Source of the DNA: Oscillospiraceae bacterium
GTDB taxonomy: Bacteria; Bacillota; Clostridia; Oscillospirales; Acutalibacteraceae
Assembly: GCA_015066175.1 (NCBI GenBank)
Contig: SVOW01000009.1
Span: 1-64,000, forward strand
Length of the DNA stretch: 64,000 nt
Direction of reading: 5' to 3'
This document shows, piece after piece, positions 18,281 through 26,638 of this stretch. The notes under the pieces were generated by a model. That model searched no databases. It had not been told where the DNA came from and saw only the letters and a list, made by a program, of their open reading frames with translations. The stretch's first letter is position 1, and each line of letters begins with the position of its first letter. Both the position numbers and the translations under genes were made by a program.

Positions 18281-19297
18281 TTATTTACCTGCACTTTCGT
18301 TGAAAGACTTATATTCACCGCTTAAAATGTTTTCGCACCATTCAGTGTTTTCTTTATACCATTTAAGGGTAAGGGCAATACCTGAATCAAAGTCTGTTTC
18401 GGGATACCAGCCAAGTTCATCCTTGATTTTCTGCGGGTCAATAGCATATCTCATATCGTGACCGGGTCTGTCTGTTACATAAGTGATGAGGTCTTCGCTT
18501 TTGCCGAGATAACGGAGAATAGTTTTAACAACTTCGAGGTTGGTTCTTTCGTTATGGCCACCGATATTATAAACTTCACCGATTCTGCCGTTTTCAAGAA
18601 TCATATCAATAGCCTTACAGTGGTCATCAACATAAAGCCAGTCACGCACATTTGCACCTTGGCCGTAAACAGGAAGTTTCTGGTCGTTTGATGCTTTCAC
18701 AAACATAACGGGAATCAGTTTTTCAGGAAACTGGTAAGGGCCGTAGTTGTTTGAGCAACGTGAAATTGTGGCAGGCGTTTTGAAAGTTCTCATATATGCC
18801 TGCACAAGCAAATCAGCAGAAGCTTTTGATGCAGAGTAGGGAGATGAAGTGTGAATAGGTGTTGTTTCCGTAAAGAATAAATCCTTTCTGTCAAGAGGTA
18901 AATCACCGTAAACTTCATCAGTTGATACCTGATGGTATCGAGGAATGGAATATTTATTTACGGCATCGAGTAAAACCTGTGTTCCGAGAATATTTGTTGT
19001 AAGGAAAACCTCCGGGTTTTCAATTGAACGGTCAACATGGCTTTCAGCAGCAAAATTTACAACAGCGTCAAATTTTTCCTCTTCGCAAAGAGCAAAAATT
19101 GCCTTTCTGTCTGTGATATCTGCTTTCACAAAACGGAAATTCTCTTTATCAAGCACACTTTCTAGTGTATGAAGATTTCCTGCATAAGTCAGTGCATCAA
19201 CGCAGACTATTCTGTAATCAGGATGTTTTCTGAACATATAGAAAATAAAATTGCTGCCGATAAAGCCTGCACCGCCTGTGACGAGTATATTTTTCAT
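18281..19297 (-). CDS. rfbB: dTDP-glucose 4,6-dehydratase
   Basis: 338 aa. It is an extended short-chain dehydrogenase that converts dTDP-glucose to dTDP-4-keto-6-deoxyglucose, a precursor of rhamnose and other deoxysugars for the envelope. The Rossmann motif is TGGAGFIG (7-14), the catalytic TDE is T126-D127-E128, and Y154-xxx-K158 lies in YSASK. Length and residues are complete. The usual partners rfbA, rfbC and rfbD are not adjacent. It is the first gene of the operon, driven from the promoter at 19332-19360. Confidence 0.95.
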   Translation of the reverse strand: MKNILVTGGAGFIGSNFIFYMFRKHPDYRIVCVDALTYAGNLHTLESVLDKENFRFVKADITDRKAIFALCEEEKFDAVVNFAAESHVDRSIENPEVFLTTNILGTQVLLDAVNKYSIPRYHQVSTDEVYGDLPLDRKDLFFTETTPIHTSSPYSASKASADLLVQAYMRTFKTPATISRCSNNYGPYQFPEKLIPVMFVKASNDQKLPVYGQGANVRDWLYVDDHCKAIDMILENGRIGEVYNIGGHNERTNLEVVKTILRYLGKSEDLITYVTDRPGHDMRYAIDPQKIKDELGWYPETDFDSGIALTLKWYKENTEWCENILSGEYKSFNESAGK

Positions 19298-19331
19298 AGG
19301 TTTTTACCTGCTTTCTACACATATTTAATTT

Positions 19332-19360
19332 ATTATACACTAAAATCATTTTCTGTACAA
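19332..19360 (-). promoter_or_regulatory. Promoter of the rfbB-DUF1015-lepA-GH125 operon
   Basis: On the minus strand TTGTAC, 17 bp, TATAAT. Confidence 0.65.
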
Positions 19361-19389
19361 TATTTTAAGAGTTATTTTTTAAAAAACCA

Positions 19390-19418
19390 TTGCGAAATTT
19401 TGCACTTTAATATATAAT
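19390..19418 (+). promoter_or_regulatory. Promoter of ychF
   Basis: TTGCGA, 17 bp, TATAAT, followed by AAAGGAGA 8 bp before the ATG at 19451. Confidence 0.65.
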
Positions 19419-19450
19419 TGGTATATTGCAAAAGCAAAGGAGACAGTTTA

Positions 19451-20545
19451 ATGAAACTCGGTATAGTAGGACTTCCCAATGTGGGAAAAAGCACACTTTT
19501 CAACGCTATTACAAATGCAGGTGCACAATCAGCAAACTATGCTTTCTGCACAATTGAGCCTAATGTAGGCGTTGTTGCAGTGCCTGACGAAAGAATCGAC
19601 AAACTTACAGAAATGTACAATCCCGTAAAAACAACTCCCGCAGTTATTGAATTCGTTGATATTGCAGGTCTTGTTAAAGGTGCATCAAAAGGCGAAGGTC
19701 TCGGCAACAAATTCCTTTCACACATCCGTGAAGTTGATGCAGTTATCCACGTTGTAAGATGCTTTGAAAACGACGATATTATGCACGTTGACGGCAACGT
19801 TAACCCTGCACGAGATATTGAAACAATCAATCTTGAACTTCTTTTCTCTGATATGGAAATGATGGAAAGAAGAATTGACAGAAGCACAAAAGCAATGAAA
19901 GGTGACAAATCTCTTGCAAAAGAAGTAGACTTCCTTAAACGTGCTTATGCTGAAATGGAAGAAGGTAAATTAGCAAGAAGCATCGAATGTGACGATGAAG
20001 AAAAAGAAATTCTTTCATCTATCGCACTTCTTACACTCAAACCTGTTATTTATGCCTGTAATATGGGCGAAGACGATTTTGTGAACGGACTTGATAACAA
20101 TAAATATTATGGTGAAGTTCTTAAAATCGCAGAAGCAGAAGGCGCTCAGGTGCTTCCTATCTGCGCTGAACTTGAAGCAGAAATTGCATCTCTTGACAAA
20201 GAAGAAAAAGAAATGTTCCTTTCCGATTTAGGAATTGAAAAAGGCGGCCTTGATCTTCTTATACAGAGAAGTTACGATTTGTTAGGTCTTATTTCCTACC
20301 TTACTGCAGGTGAACCTGAAGTAAGAGCCTGGACAATCAAAAAAGGCACAAAAGCTCCGCAGGCAGCAGGTAAAATCCACAGCGATTTTGAACGTGGCTT
20401 CATCCGTGCAGAAGTTGTGAACTTTGATGACCTTGTTGCAAACGGCTCAATGGCTGCCTGTAAAGAAAAAGGCTTAGTCAGAAGTGAAGGCAAGGAATAT
20501 GTTATGAAAGACGGAGACATTGTGCTTTTCCGCTTTAATGTATAA
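19451..20545 (+). CDS. ychF: YchF/OLA1 redox-regulated ribosome-binding ATPase
   Basis: 364 aa from the ATG at 19451, chosen because AAAGGAGA precedes it and the family begins MKLGIVGLPNVGKST. The P-loop is at 7-14 and the switch region is DIAGLVKGASKGEGLG. A coiled-coil insert (about 130-200) and a C-terminal TGS domain (about 280-364) follow. It is an Obg-family protein that prefers ATP to GTP and binds ribosomes. Complete and of the usual length. Confidence 0.96.
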   Translation: MKLGIVGLPNVGKSTLFNAITNAGAQSANYAFCTIEPNVGVVAVPDERIDKLTEMYNPVKTTPAVIEFVDIAGLVKGASKGEGLGNKFLSHIREVDAVIHVVRCFENDDIMHVDGNVNPARDIETINLELLFSDMEMMERRIDRSTKAMKGDKSLAKEVDFLKRAYAEMEEGKLARSIECDDEEKEILSSIALLTLKPVIYACNMGEDDFVNGLDNNKYYGEVLKIAEAEGAQVLPICAELEAEIASLDKEEKEMFLSDLGIEKGGLDLLIQRSYDLLGLISYLTAGEPEVRAWTIKKGTKAPQAAGKIHSDFERGFIRAEVVNFDDLVANGSMAACKEKGLVRSEGKEYVMKDGDIVLFRFNV

Positions 20546-20546
20546 C

Positions 20547-20576
20547 TTGACTTTGATTAAAGACATATGTTATAAT
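20547..20576 (+). promoter_or_regulatory. Promoter of the lipoprotein gene
   Basis: TTGACT, 18 bp, TATAAT, located just after the ychF stop; GAAAGGAAAG precedes the start at 20608. Confidence 0.7.
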
Positions 20577-20607
20577 TAATGTAATTAAACTGAAAGGAAA
20601 GTATATT

Positions 20608-21201
20608 ATGAAAAAATTTATAGCAATTATCACTTGTCTTGTATTAGTTTTCTCTTTTGTAGCTTGCGGTAAAACAGCACCGGAAGAAACTACAACAGCA
20701 GCAACCACTGCAGCTGAAAACAAAGCTGAAGCAACTACAGAAGAACAAACAACAATTGTGCTTAGTGTCCCCGAAATCAGATTGAGTTTGCCCAAAGCAC
20801 TTAATGTTTGGACAAAAGGTGAAAAAATCACTTATACAACTGAAGAGACAAAAACAAAAACCTGCACAGCTGCTGTTAACGACAGTATGGGCAAAGGTGA
20901 TATCTTCACAACTTCTAATAAAGAAATCACAGCAGAAACAATTGAAGATATGAAAAACAGCAATTCCTGCATCGAGTTTGTTTACGATAAGGACCAGAAA
21001 AATGCATTTACCGGCGAAACTATTGTTTATGACACAGTGGTTATCGCAACAAGCGGTGATTACATTGATATCATCTGTTTCCTTAAAGGCAGCGATGTTG
21101 TAGGAAAAACTGCAGTTACTAAAGGCGACCTGAACGAAGCTCCTCTTTCAGAAAGAGTTCTTTCTTCAGTAGAAATTGTTGAAGTTGAACACACACACTA
21201 A
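20608..21201 (+). CDS. Predicted lipoprotein of unknown function
   Basis: 197 aa. A lipoprotein signal ends with the lipobox FVAC, Cys20 being the acylation site, followed by a Thr/Ala/Glu-rich linker (about 24-52). The rest (about 55-195) is a compact mixed alpha/beta domain without a motif I recognise; it ends in a His-rich tail, EVEHTH. It should be anchored to the outer face of the membrane. It has its own promoter and a strong terminator, so it is a single-gene unit. Confidence 0.8.
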   Translation: MKKFIAIITCLVLVFSFVACGKTAPEETTTAATTAAENKAEATTEEQTTIVLSVPEIRLSLPKALNVWTKGEKITYTTEETKTKTCTAAVNDSMGKGDIFTTSNKEITAETIEDMKNSNSCIEFVYDKDQKNAFTGETIVYDTVVIATSGDYIDIICFLKGSDVVGKTAVTKGDLNEAPLSERVLSSVEIVEVEHTH

Positions 21202-21205
21202 AAAT

Positions 21206-21235
21206 AAAACGGCAGGTTTTTACCTGCCGTTTTTT
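21206..21235 (+). terminator. Terminator of the lipoprotein gene
   Basis: AAAACGGCAGGT pairs with ACCTGCCGTTTT, with a T run. Confidence 0.9.
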
Positions 21236-21251
21236 AATTCAGGAGGCAAAA

Positions 21252-22085
21252 ATGGATTATAAATTGTGCATCGGCACAGGAATGGGTTTCTCTCTCCCTG
21301 TAGAAGAGCAGATTATTTTAATAAAAAAAGCAGGGTTTGACGGATTTTTTACAGATGCCGAAGATTATGAAAAAATAGAAAAATATGCCTGCATCGCTAA
21401 AAAAGAAGGTTTGGCTTATCAATCAATTCACGCCCCTTTCGGCAACATGCATATTATGTGGGAAGGAAATGACGAAGATGCACAGGAAGTTATGAATATG
21501 CTTTTTTCCTGCATTGATTCCTGCAAAAAAGCTGAAGTTAAAATTTTAATCTGCCATGTAATCATCGGTATGGAAAGGCACACTCCCAACAAGAAGGGGG
21601 CAGAAAGGTTTCTGAAAGTTGCTGAATACGCAAAAGAAAACGGAGTCAGAATTGCATTTGAAAATACTGAAGGAGAAGAATACCTGCAGGCTGTGCTTGA
21701 TATATGCAAAAATCTTGACAACGTAGGTTTCTGCTATGATTCCGGTCATGAAAGGTGCTACAACTACAACAAGGATATGCTTTCCCTTTATGGCGACAGA
21801 CTTATCGCAACACATCTTAACGATAACCTTGGCATGAAAGATGTAAACAATAAAACATGGCATGACGATTTGCATCTCTTGCCTTTTGACGGAGATTCCG
21901 ACTGGGATTACATTGCTTTGCGTCTGAAAAAAGCAACCTGTCCGCAATATCTGACCTTTGAACTTATCAGCCAAAATAAACCCGGAAGAAACGAACATGA
22001 CATATACAAAGATATGGATTTTGCTGCTTTTGTTGCCGAAGCATATAAAAGAGCCTTACAAATCAGGCAAAAAATTAACAATTAA
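21252..22085 (+). CDS. Sugar phosphate isomerase/epimerase family protein (AP endonuclease 2-like TIM barrel)
   Basis: 277 aa, cytoplasmic. Likely metal ligands are in AFENTEGE, FCYDSGHE, ATHLNDN and LTFELISQ, the Glu-Asp-His-Glu layout of the xylose-isomerase-like TIM barrels. Many members epimerise or isomerise sugars or inositols. Substrate specificity cannot be read from sequence. An AGGAGG site lies 6 nt before the ATG. The preceding terminator argues for weak independent expression or some read-through; no clear promoter is seen. Confidence 0.8.
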   Translation: MDYKLCIGTGMGFSLPVEEQIILIKKAGFDGFFTDAEDYEKIEKYACIAKKEGLAYQSIHAPFGNMHIMWEGNDEDAQEVMNMLFSCIDSCKKAEVKILICHVIIGMERHTPNKKGAERFLKVAEYAKENGVRIAFENTEGEEYLQAVLDICKNLDNVGFCYDSGHERCYNYNKDMLSLYGDRLIATHLNDNLGMKDVNNKTWHDDLHLLPFDGDSDWDYIALRLKKATCPQYLTFELISQNKPGRNEHDIYKDMDFAAFVAEAYKRALQIRQKINN

Positions 22086-22181
22086 TAATTTTTTATAAAA
22101 TTTTATACTATTTATTTCCCATTTAAAGAAATATGTGTTATAATATATAGGCAAATATTTAAAAGTAAAGGAGATGTTATC

Positions 22182-23783
22182 TTGAAAAAGAAATTTCTTT
22201 CTTCAATCAGCGTGATTTTAGTGCTTGCAATTATGCTTTCTGCTTTTACAGGAATCACAGCAAGTGCACTTACACTCTCACGTCCGAAAGTAACAGGCAT
22301 TTCAACTGATTGTGCTTCAGTTACAGTAAAATGGGAGTATGACAATCAGGACGGTATACCTGTTGTTTTCCTCGTTTACAGGAAAGATGCAACAGACGGT
22401 GCATCATGGAGCAGAGTCGGCGTTACAAAAACAGGTGCGGATTCTTTCACAGACAAAACTGTTAAACCGGGAAAATCTTATTTCTTCACAGTAAAAGCTT
22501 ATTATAAAGCAGAAGACGGCACAAAATATCTTTCAAAGAGCAGCGGCGATTACAGCATTAAAACTGTTCCCGCAAAACCCGTATTCAAACTTATAAGCAA
22601 CTGCGGTGCAGGTGTTGTTATGCAGTGGGAAGAAAGAAGCGACGCAACAGGCTTCACAATCTATCGCAGCCCCACAGCAGCAAAAGGCAGCTGGACAAAA
22701 ATTGCAACTGTAAGAAGCAACAAAGCAGGTCAGTTTATTGACACAAAAGTAAATATCGGCGAAACATACTATTACTTATTCAAAGCATACAAAACCATAA
22801 ACGGTACAAACTATGTCAGCGATATTTCAAAAATTCACAAAAAAGTAATCAGCGACGTTGCAGTGCCTGAAAACCTCAACGCTCAGCCCACATCAGAAGG
22901 CATTCTTTTCAGCTATGACAAAGTGCCCGGAACTTCCGGCTATGCTGTTTACAGACGTGATGCAGGCCAGAATAACTGGAAGAGAATTGCAACACAGAAA
23001 AGTGTTAACAAACTTGAATGGCTTGATAAAACTGCAGAAGCAGGCAAAACGTATTACTACACTGTAAAATCATATAAAACAGTTAACGGTAATACCTCTT
23101 ACAGCCCCGGTGCACAGTCTGTTCCCGCAACTGCAACAACAGGCATGTCTTCAATCAACGTTTCCGTAAGTGAGATACGTTTCAGCGAACTTCTTGAAAA
23201 GCAGACAATCAGAATTTATGTTGACGGTGCTCCAAAATACGATACACTTAAATTCTCAATTGATGATGAACTTGTTGCAACAGGCACATGGGGTAAATGG
23301 GACGGCAACACAATTGACCTTACTATTACGAGAATCGGCCCCGGAGAAACAACTCTCAGAATTTACTACGATTCATTGCCCGATGCAGACGTGCTTTTAA
23401 ACATCTATGCTGATAAATTAGACCTTGATGACGACTATCTTGAAGCAAAAGATCTTATTTCAGAAGCTTATGACATCTTCAGCGAAGCTCTTTCTCTTCT
23501 TTCACAGTCACAGGATGACAGCCTTACAGATGCTCAGAAAGCAGAGCTTATCAGAGAAGCTGTTGACAAAGCAAGCGAGGTTACAGTAATCCTTGAAGAA
23601 GCAAAAGTTCTTGCAGAAAAATATGCAAGCATTAACGATGCTGACGCAAAACTTATAGATGGTCTTCTCAGAATTTCAAAATTCATTCAGGATTTTGTAA
23701 ATGCAGATTCACTGGAAAGTCCTCTTATTCAGACTGCAATTTCATATCTTGAAAGAATTCTCGAAAGTGCCGGATTAGTCTGA
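22182..23783 (+). CDS. Secreted fibronectin type III protein, paralogue 1
   Basis: 533 aa starting with TTG at 22182 behind AAAGGAGAT. A signal peptide (about 1-29, ending SASA) is followed by three FN3-like domains at about 30-125, 125-220 and 225-315, with repeats of YYYxxKAYKTxxG. A beta domain covers about 320-410 and an alpha-helical C-terminus about 415-533. No enzyme domain or wall anchor is seen, so it is likely an extracellular binding module. It is a clear paralogue of the next gene. A -10 (TATAAT) lies near 22139. Confidence 0.82.
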   Translation: MKKKFLSSISVILVLAIMLSAFTGITASALTLSRPKVTGISTDCASVTVKWEYDNQDGIPVVFLVYRKDATDGASWSRVGVTKTGADSFTDKTVKPGKSYFFTVKAYYKAEDGTKYLSKSSGDYSIKTVPAKPVFKLISNCGAGVVMQWEERSDATGFTIYRSPTAAKGSWTKIATVRSNKAGQFIDTKVNIGETYYYLFKAYKTINGTNYVSDISKIHKKVISDVAVPENLNAQPTSEGILFSYDKVPGTSGYAVYRRDAGQNNWKRIATQKSVNKLEWLDKTAEAGKTYYYTVKSYKTVNGNTSYSPGAQSVPATATTGMSSINVSVSEIRFSELLEKQTIRIYVDGAPKYDTLKFSIDDELVATGTWGKWDGNTIDLTITRIGPGETTLRIYYDSLPDADVLLNIYADKLDLDDDYLEAKDLISEAYDIFSEALSLLSQSQDDSLTDAQKAELIREAVDKASEVTVILEEAKVLAEKYASINDADAKLIDGLLRISKFIQDFVNADSLESPLIQTAISYLERILESAGLV

Positions 23784-23844
23784 ACTTGAAAAAAGTTTAT
23801 GATATAATAAAACACGAAAACTATTTCAAAAAGGAGTTGTTTTT

Positions 23845-25509
23845 ATGAAAAAGAAAATACTTTCTGTTATAAGTATTGCTCTTGCACTTATAACAATTAT
23901 GTCAGCTTTTTCTGCACTGACAGTATTTGCAGGAAAAGTTATCACACCTCCCATTAGACCTGTGATGAACAAAATCACACCCACAATCAACTCAGTTAAG
24001 TTGGAATTTGAATATGATGATGACGATTTCCAGATCCTCATCTACAGAAAAGATGCAACAACCGGTGCAAAATGGGCAAGAATTGCTGTAGCAAAAGCAG
24101 GTTCTACTTCTTACACAGATAACTCTGTTTCACCTGAAAAAACTTACTACTACACAATCAAAGCATATTACAAAGATAAGTCAGACGGTACTGAATATCT
24201 CACAAAGAGCTCAGGCGACTATAAAGTTACAACATCTCTTGCAAAACCTGCTTTTTCACTCATCAGCAATATGGGTAAAGGCGTTGTTATGCAGTGGAAA
24301 GAAAGAAGTGACGTATCAGGTTACGCTATCTACCGCAGCACAACAGGTAAGAAAAACACATGGACAAGAATTGCAACTATCAAGAGCAACAAAGACGGTC
24401 AGTTTATTGATACACAAGTAAACATCGGCGACACATTCTACTATTGCTTCAAAGCTTACAAAACAATCGGCGGTAAAGATTACTACAGTGCTTCATCAAC
24501 TGTTCATAAGAGAATTATCAGTGGTGTTACACCTCCCCAGAATTTTAAAGCAGTAGTTAAAGAAGACGGCGTCTATATCACATATGACAAAGTGCCCGGA
24601 GTTCTCGGTTACTCAATTTACAGAAGAGAAGAAGGCTCAAGCACATGGGTTAAAATCAACCAGACAAGAAGCGTTAACGTGCTTGGATTTGTTGATAAAA
24701 CAGCCGAAACAGGCAAAACTTACTACTACACAGCAAAATCATACAAAACTGTAAATGGTAAGACTACATCAAGTAAATCAGCTACAAACGTAAAAGTAAT
24801 CAACGTTGTTTCACTTCCTTCTGTAGATATTACTCCTTCAGAAATCACATTCAAGGATTATTACGAAGAAATCACTGTTGAAATCAAAATCAACAACTTT
24901 GAAAAAGATGACAAACTTAAGGTTTACATCGACTCAACAGAAATCACTGACGAACTTCTCAATAACCAGACAAAACTTGAAGATTTCGTAAAAAACACAA
25001 AGTTCATCTACCATATCGATGAAGATAAATCAACAGATGAAAAAATTGTTCTTAACATCATCAGGGTTGCTCCCGGCACAGGCACATTGAAAGTAGTACA
25101 TTCAAAATATCCTGATATCAATGCAACACTTAAAGTAAATTGCCCCGTTCTTGCATATGACACAGACTACGAAAACGCAGTTCTTAATGCTATGGCAGGA
25201 TTTGAAGCAATAAACAACGCAAAACAGATTCTCGAAGAAGCAAAAGAAACAACAGGTGATCAGGCATCTATGGTCAAGAGTGCAATCATTCAGCTTACAG
25301 GTGCTAAATCAAGCCTTGAAAATGCAAAACTTCTTCTCATCAAATATGAAGGCCAGTACAGCAAATATGCTGACTACAAAAGTGATCTGAATGCTGTTGA
25401 AGACTGTCTTGATGCTGTGAATGATGCTCTTGAAGACATCAACGGCACATCACCCAAAATCAACGATGCAATAAGAGAACTTGACATTACACTTAATCTC
25501 GATGACTGA
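23845..25509 (+). CDS. Secreted fibronectin type III protein, paralogue 2
   Basis: 554 aa, ATG start behind AAAGGAGTTG. It has the same plan as its neighbour: signal peptide (about 1-31), three FN3-like domains, a beta domain and a helical tail. Segments such as GVVMQWKERSDVSGYAIYRS match closely. The pair arose by tandem duplication and then diverged most in the last 230 residues. A TATAAT lies in the 61-bp gap, so it may have its own promoter. Function is unknown; surface adhesion is inference. Confidence 0.82.
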   Translation: MKKKILSVISIALALITIMSAFSALTVFAGKVITPPIRPVMNKITPTINSVKLEFEYDDDDFQILIYRKDATTGAKWARIAVAKAGSTSYTDNSVSPEKTYYYTIKAYYKDKSDGTEYLTKSSGDYKVTTSLAKPAFSLISNMGKGVVMQWKERSDVSGYAIYRSTTGKKNTWTRIATIKSNKDGQFIDTQVNIGDTFYYCFKAYKTIGGKDYYSASSTVHKRIISGVTPPQNFKAVVKEDGVYITYDKVPGVLGYSIYRREEGSSTWVKINQTRSVNVLGFVDKTAETGKTYYYTAKSYKTVNGKTTSSKSATNVKVINVVSLPSVDITPSEITFKDYYEEITVEIKINNFEKDDKLKVYIDSTEITDELLNNQTKLEDFVKNTKFIYHIDEDKSTDEKIVLNIIRVAPGTGTLKVVHSKYPDINATLKVNCPVLAYDTDYENAVLNAMAGFEAINNAKQILEEAKETTGDQASMVKSAIIQLTGAKSSLENAKLLLIKYEGQYSKYADYKSDLNAVEDCLDAVNDALEDINGTSPKINDAIRELDITLNLDD

Positions 25510-25528
25510 TTAAACAGATAATAATAGA

Positions 25529-25563
25529 AACACCGGTTATCCTTTCGGATAGCCGGTGTTTTG
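25529..25563. terminator. Bidirectional terminator between converging genes
   Basis: A 14-bp stem (25529-25542 with 25547-25560) with a TTTC loop and T-rich flanks on both strands. Confidence 0.8.
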
Positions 25564-25585
25564 TATTTAATATAATTACATCAGA

Positions 25586-26638
25586 TTAAAGGTCGATGTT
25601 TTCAATAATATTTGATTCTACTGCAACGCCTTCACTGTCAATGAGGAATGAACGTGTTTCATAAGGTTCAATATCAACCCAGAAGCATGCATCAAGAAGT
25701 TTTGATTTAACAACAATTTTCTCGCTTACGTCTGCAGTCTGGCGGATTCTGATAACAACTTTATCGCTGTTTTTACAGCATTTTTTAAACGCTACAAGTT
25801 CAACTGTTTCGCTTGTTGTTTCAAAAATTTCATTTGCACAAATTTCAACATTTTCAAGCTCTTTTGCAATTTCTTCTGCTTTGTCTTTCTTTGCACAGGG
25901 GCAAGTACAAAGGAGATTTTTCCATGCACAATTGATTTCTTTTATTTTGCTTTCAGCGCCGTTTTTAATAACGTTTACAACGTCTGCAGTTTCAAGTGTA
26001 AGAAGAAGTTTTTCAATTTCTGTTTCTGCTGCAGGATCTGAATAATCAATGTCTGCAATTGCATCTACATCGTCAAGGTTATTGTAGAACTGATTAATAT
26101 AGTCGTCAAAGAGAATTGTTTCATCTTCTGATGTGATTTCATCAATTGATTTTATGTTGAGATTTTTTGTTGAAATGCCGAGAATTCGGTTGATGTTTTT
26201 TGTATCAAGCCAGTAGAAGTCAGCATCAGCGCAAACATCTTCTTCGATATAACAATTTGTTTTTGAACGGAAAAGAATTTCAACAGCAAGAGGGTTGTTG
26301 ATTTTTTTACCATAACCTGTGCGGAAAATTTTTCCGAAAATTTTCATGAAAAATTTCTGTGAGTAGAGCGTGTTTCTTGCTATATTTTCAAGAGAAATTT
26401 TTTCATCTGTGCTTTCACACCACCATGCACCAAGGGGCTGAAGTTTTTCTGCTTCAACGAAAGCTTTAACTTTTTCAAAAAGTTCAGGTTCGTTTTTCTT
26501 TATAATTTTATACTCTCCTGCATAGAAAGCATTGAGTTTATTATTCTCATCTTTTTCAAGGAAAGCGATTGCTTTTTTGAAGCTTTCGGAGAGGTTTTCT
26601 TTATCTGCTTTTAAAACAGCGAATGTATAATTTTTCAT
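25586..26638 (-). CDS. GH38-like protein lacking the catalytic core (degenerate alpha-mannosidase)
   Basis: 350 aa. The first 100 residues resemble the start of GH38 alpha-mannosidases: PELFEKVKAFVEAEKLQPLG, GAWWCES and the IARNTLYSQKFFMKIFG helix. The last 80 (from VELVAFKK to PYETRSFLIDS) resemble the GH38 C-terminal beta domain. The zinc HxH motif and the nucleophile Asp in PDxFG are absent, and the protein is less than half the usual length. An acidic, Cys-rich middle (CTCPCAKK) fills the gap. It shares one base with the preceding gene (TAATG), so it is translated, not an obvious pseudogene. Family assignment is by pattern only. Confidence 0.5.
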   Translation of the reverse strand: MKNYTFAVLKADKENLSESFKKAIAFLEKDENNKLNAFYAGEYKIIKKNEPELFEKVKAFVEAEKLQPLGAWWCESTDEKISLENIARNTLYSQKFFMKIFGKIFRTGYGKKINNPLAVEILFRSKTNCYIEEDVCADADFYWLDTKNINRILGISTKNLNIKSIDEITSEDETILFDDYINQFYNNLDDVDAIADIDYSDPAAETEIEKLLLTLETADVVNVIKNGAESKIKEINCAWKNLLCTCPCAKKDKAEEIAKELENVEICANEIFETTSETVELVAFKKCCKNSDKVVIRIRQTADVSEKIVVKSKLLDACFWVDIEPYETRSFLIDSEGVAVESNIIENIDL

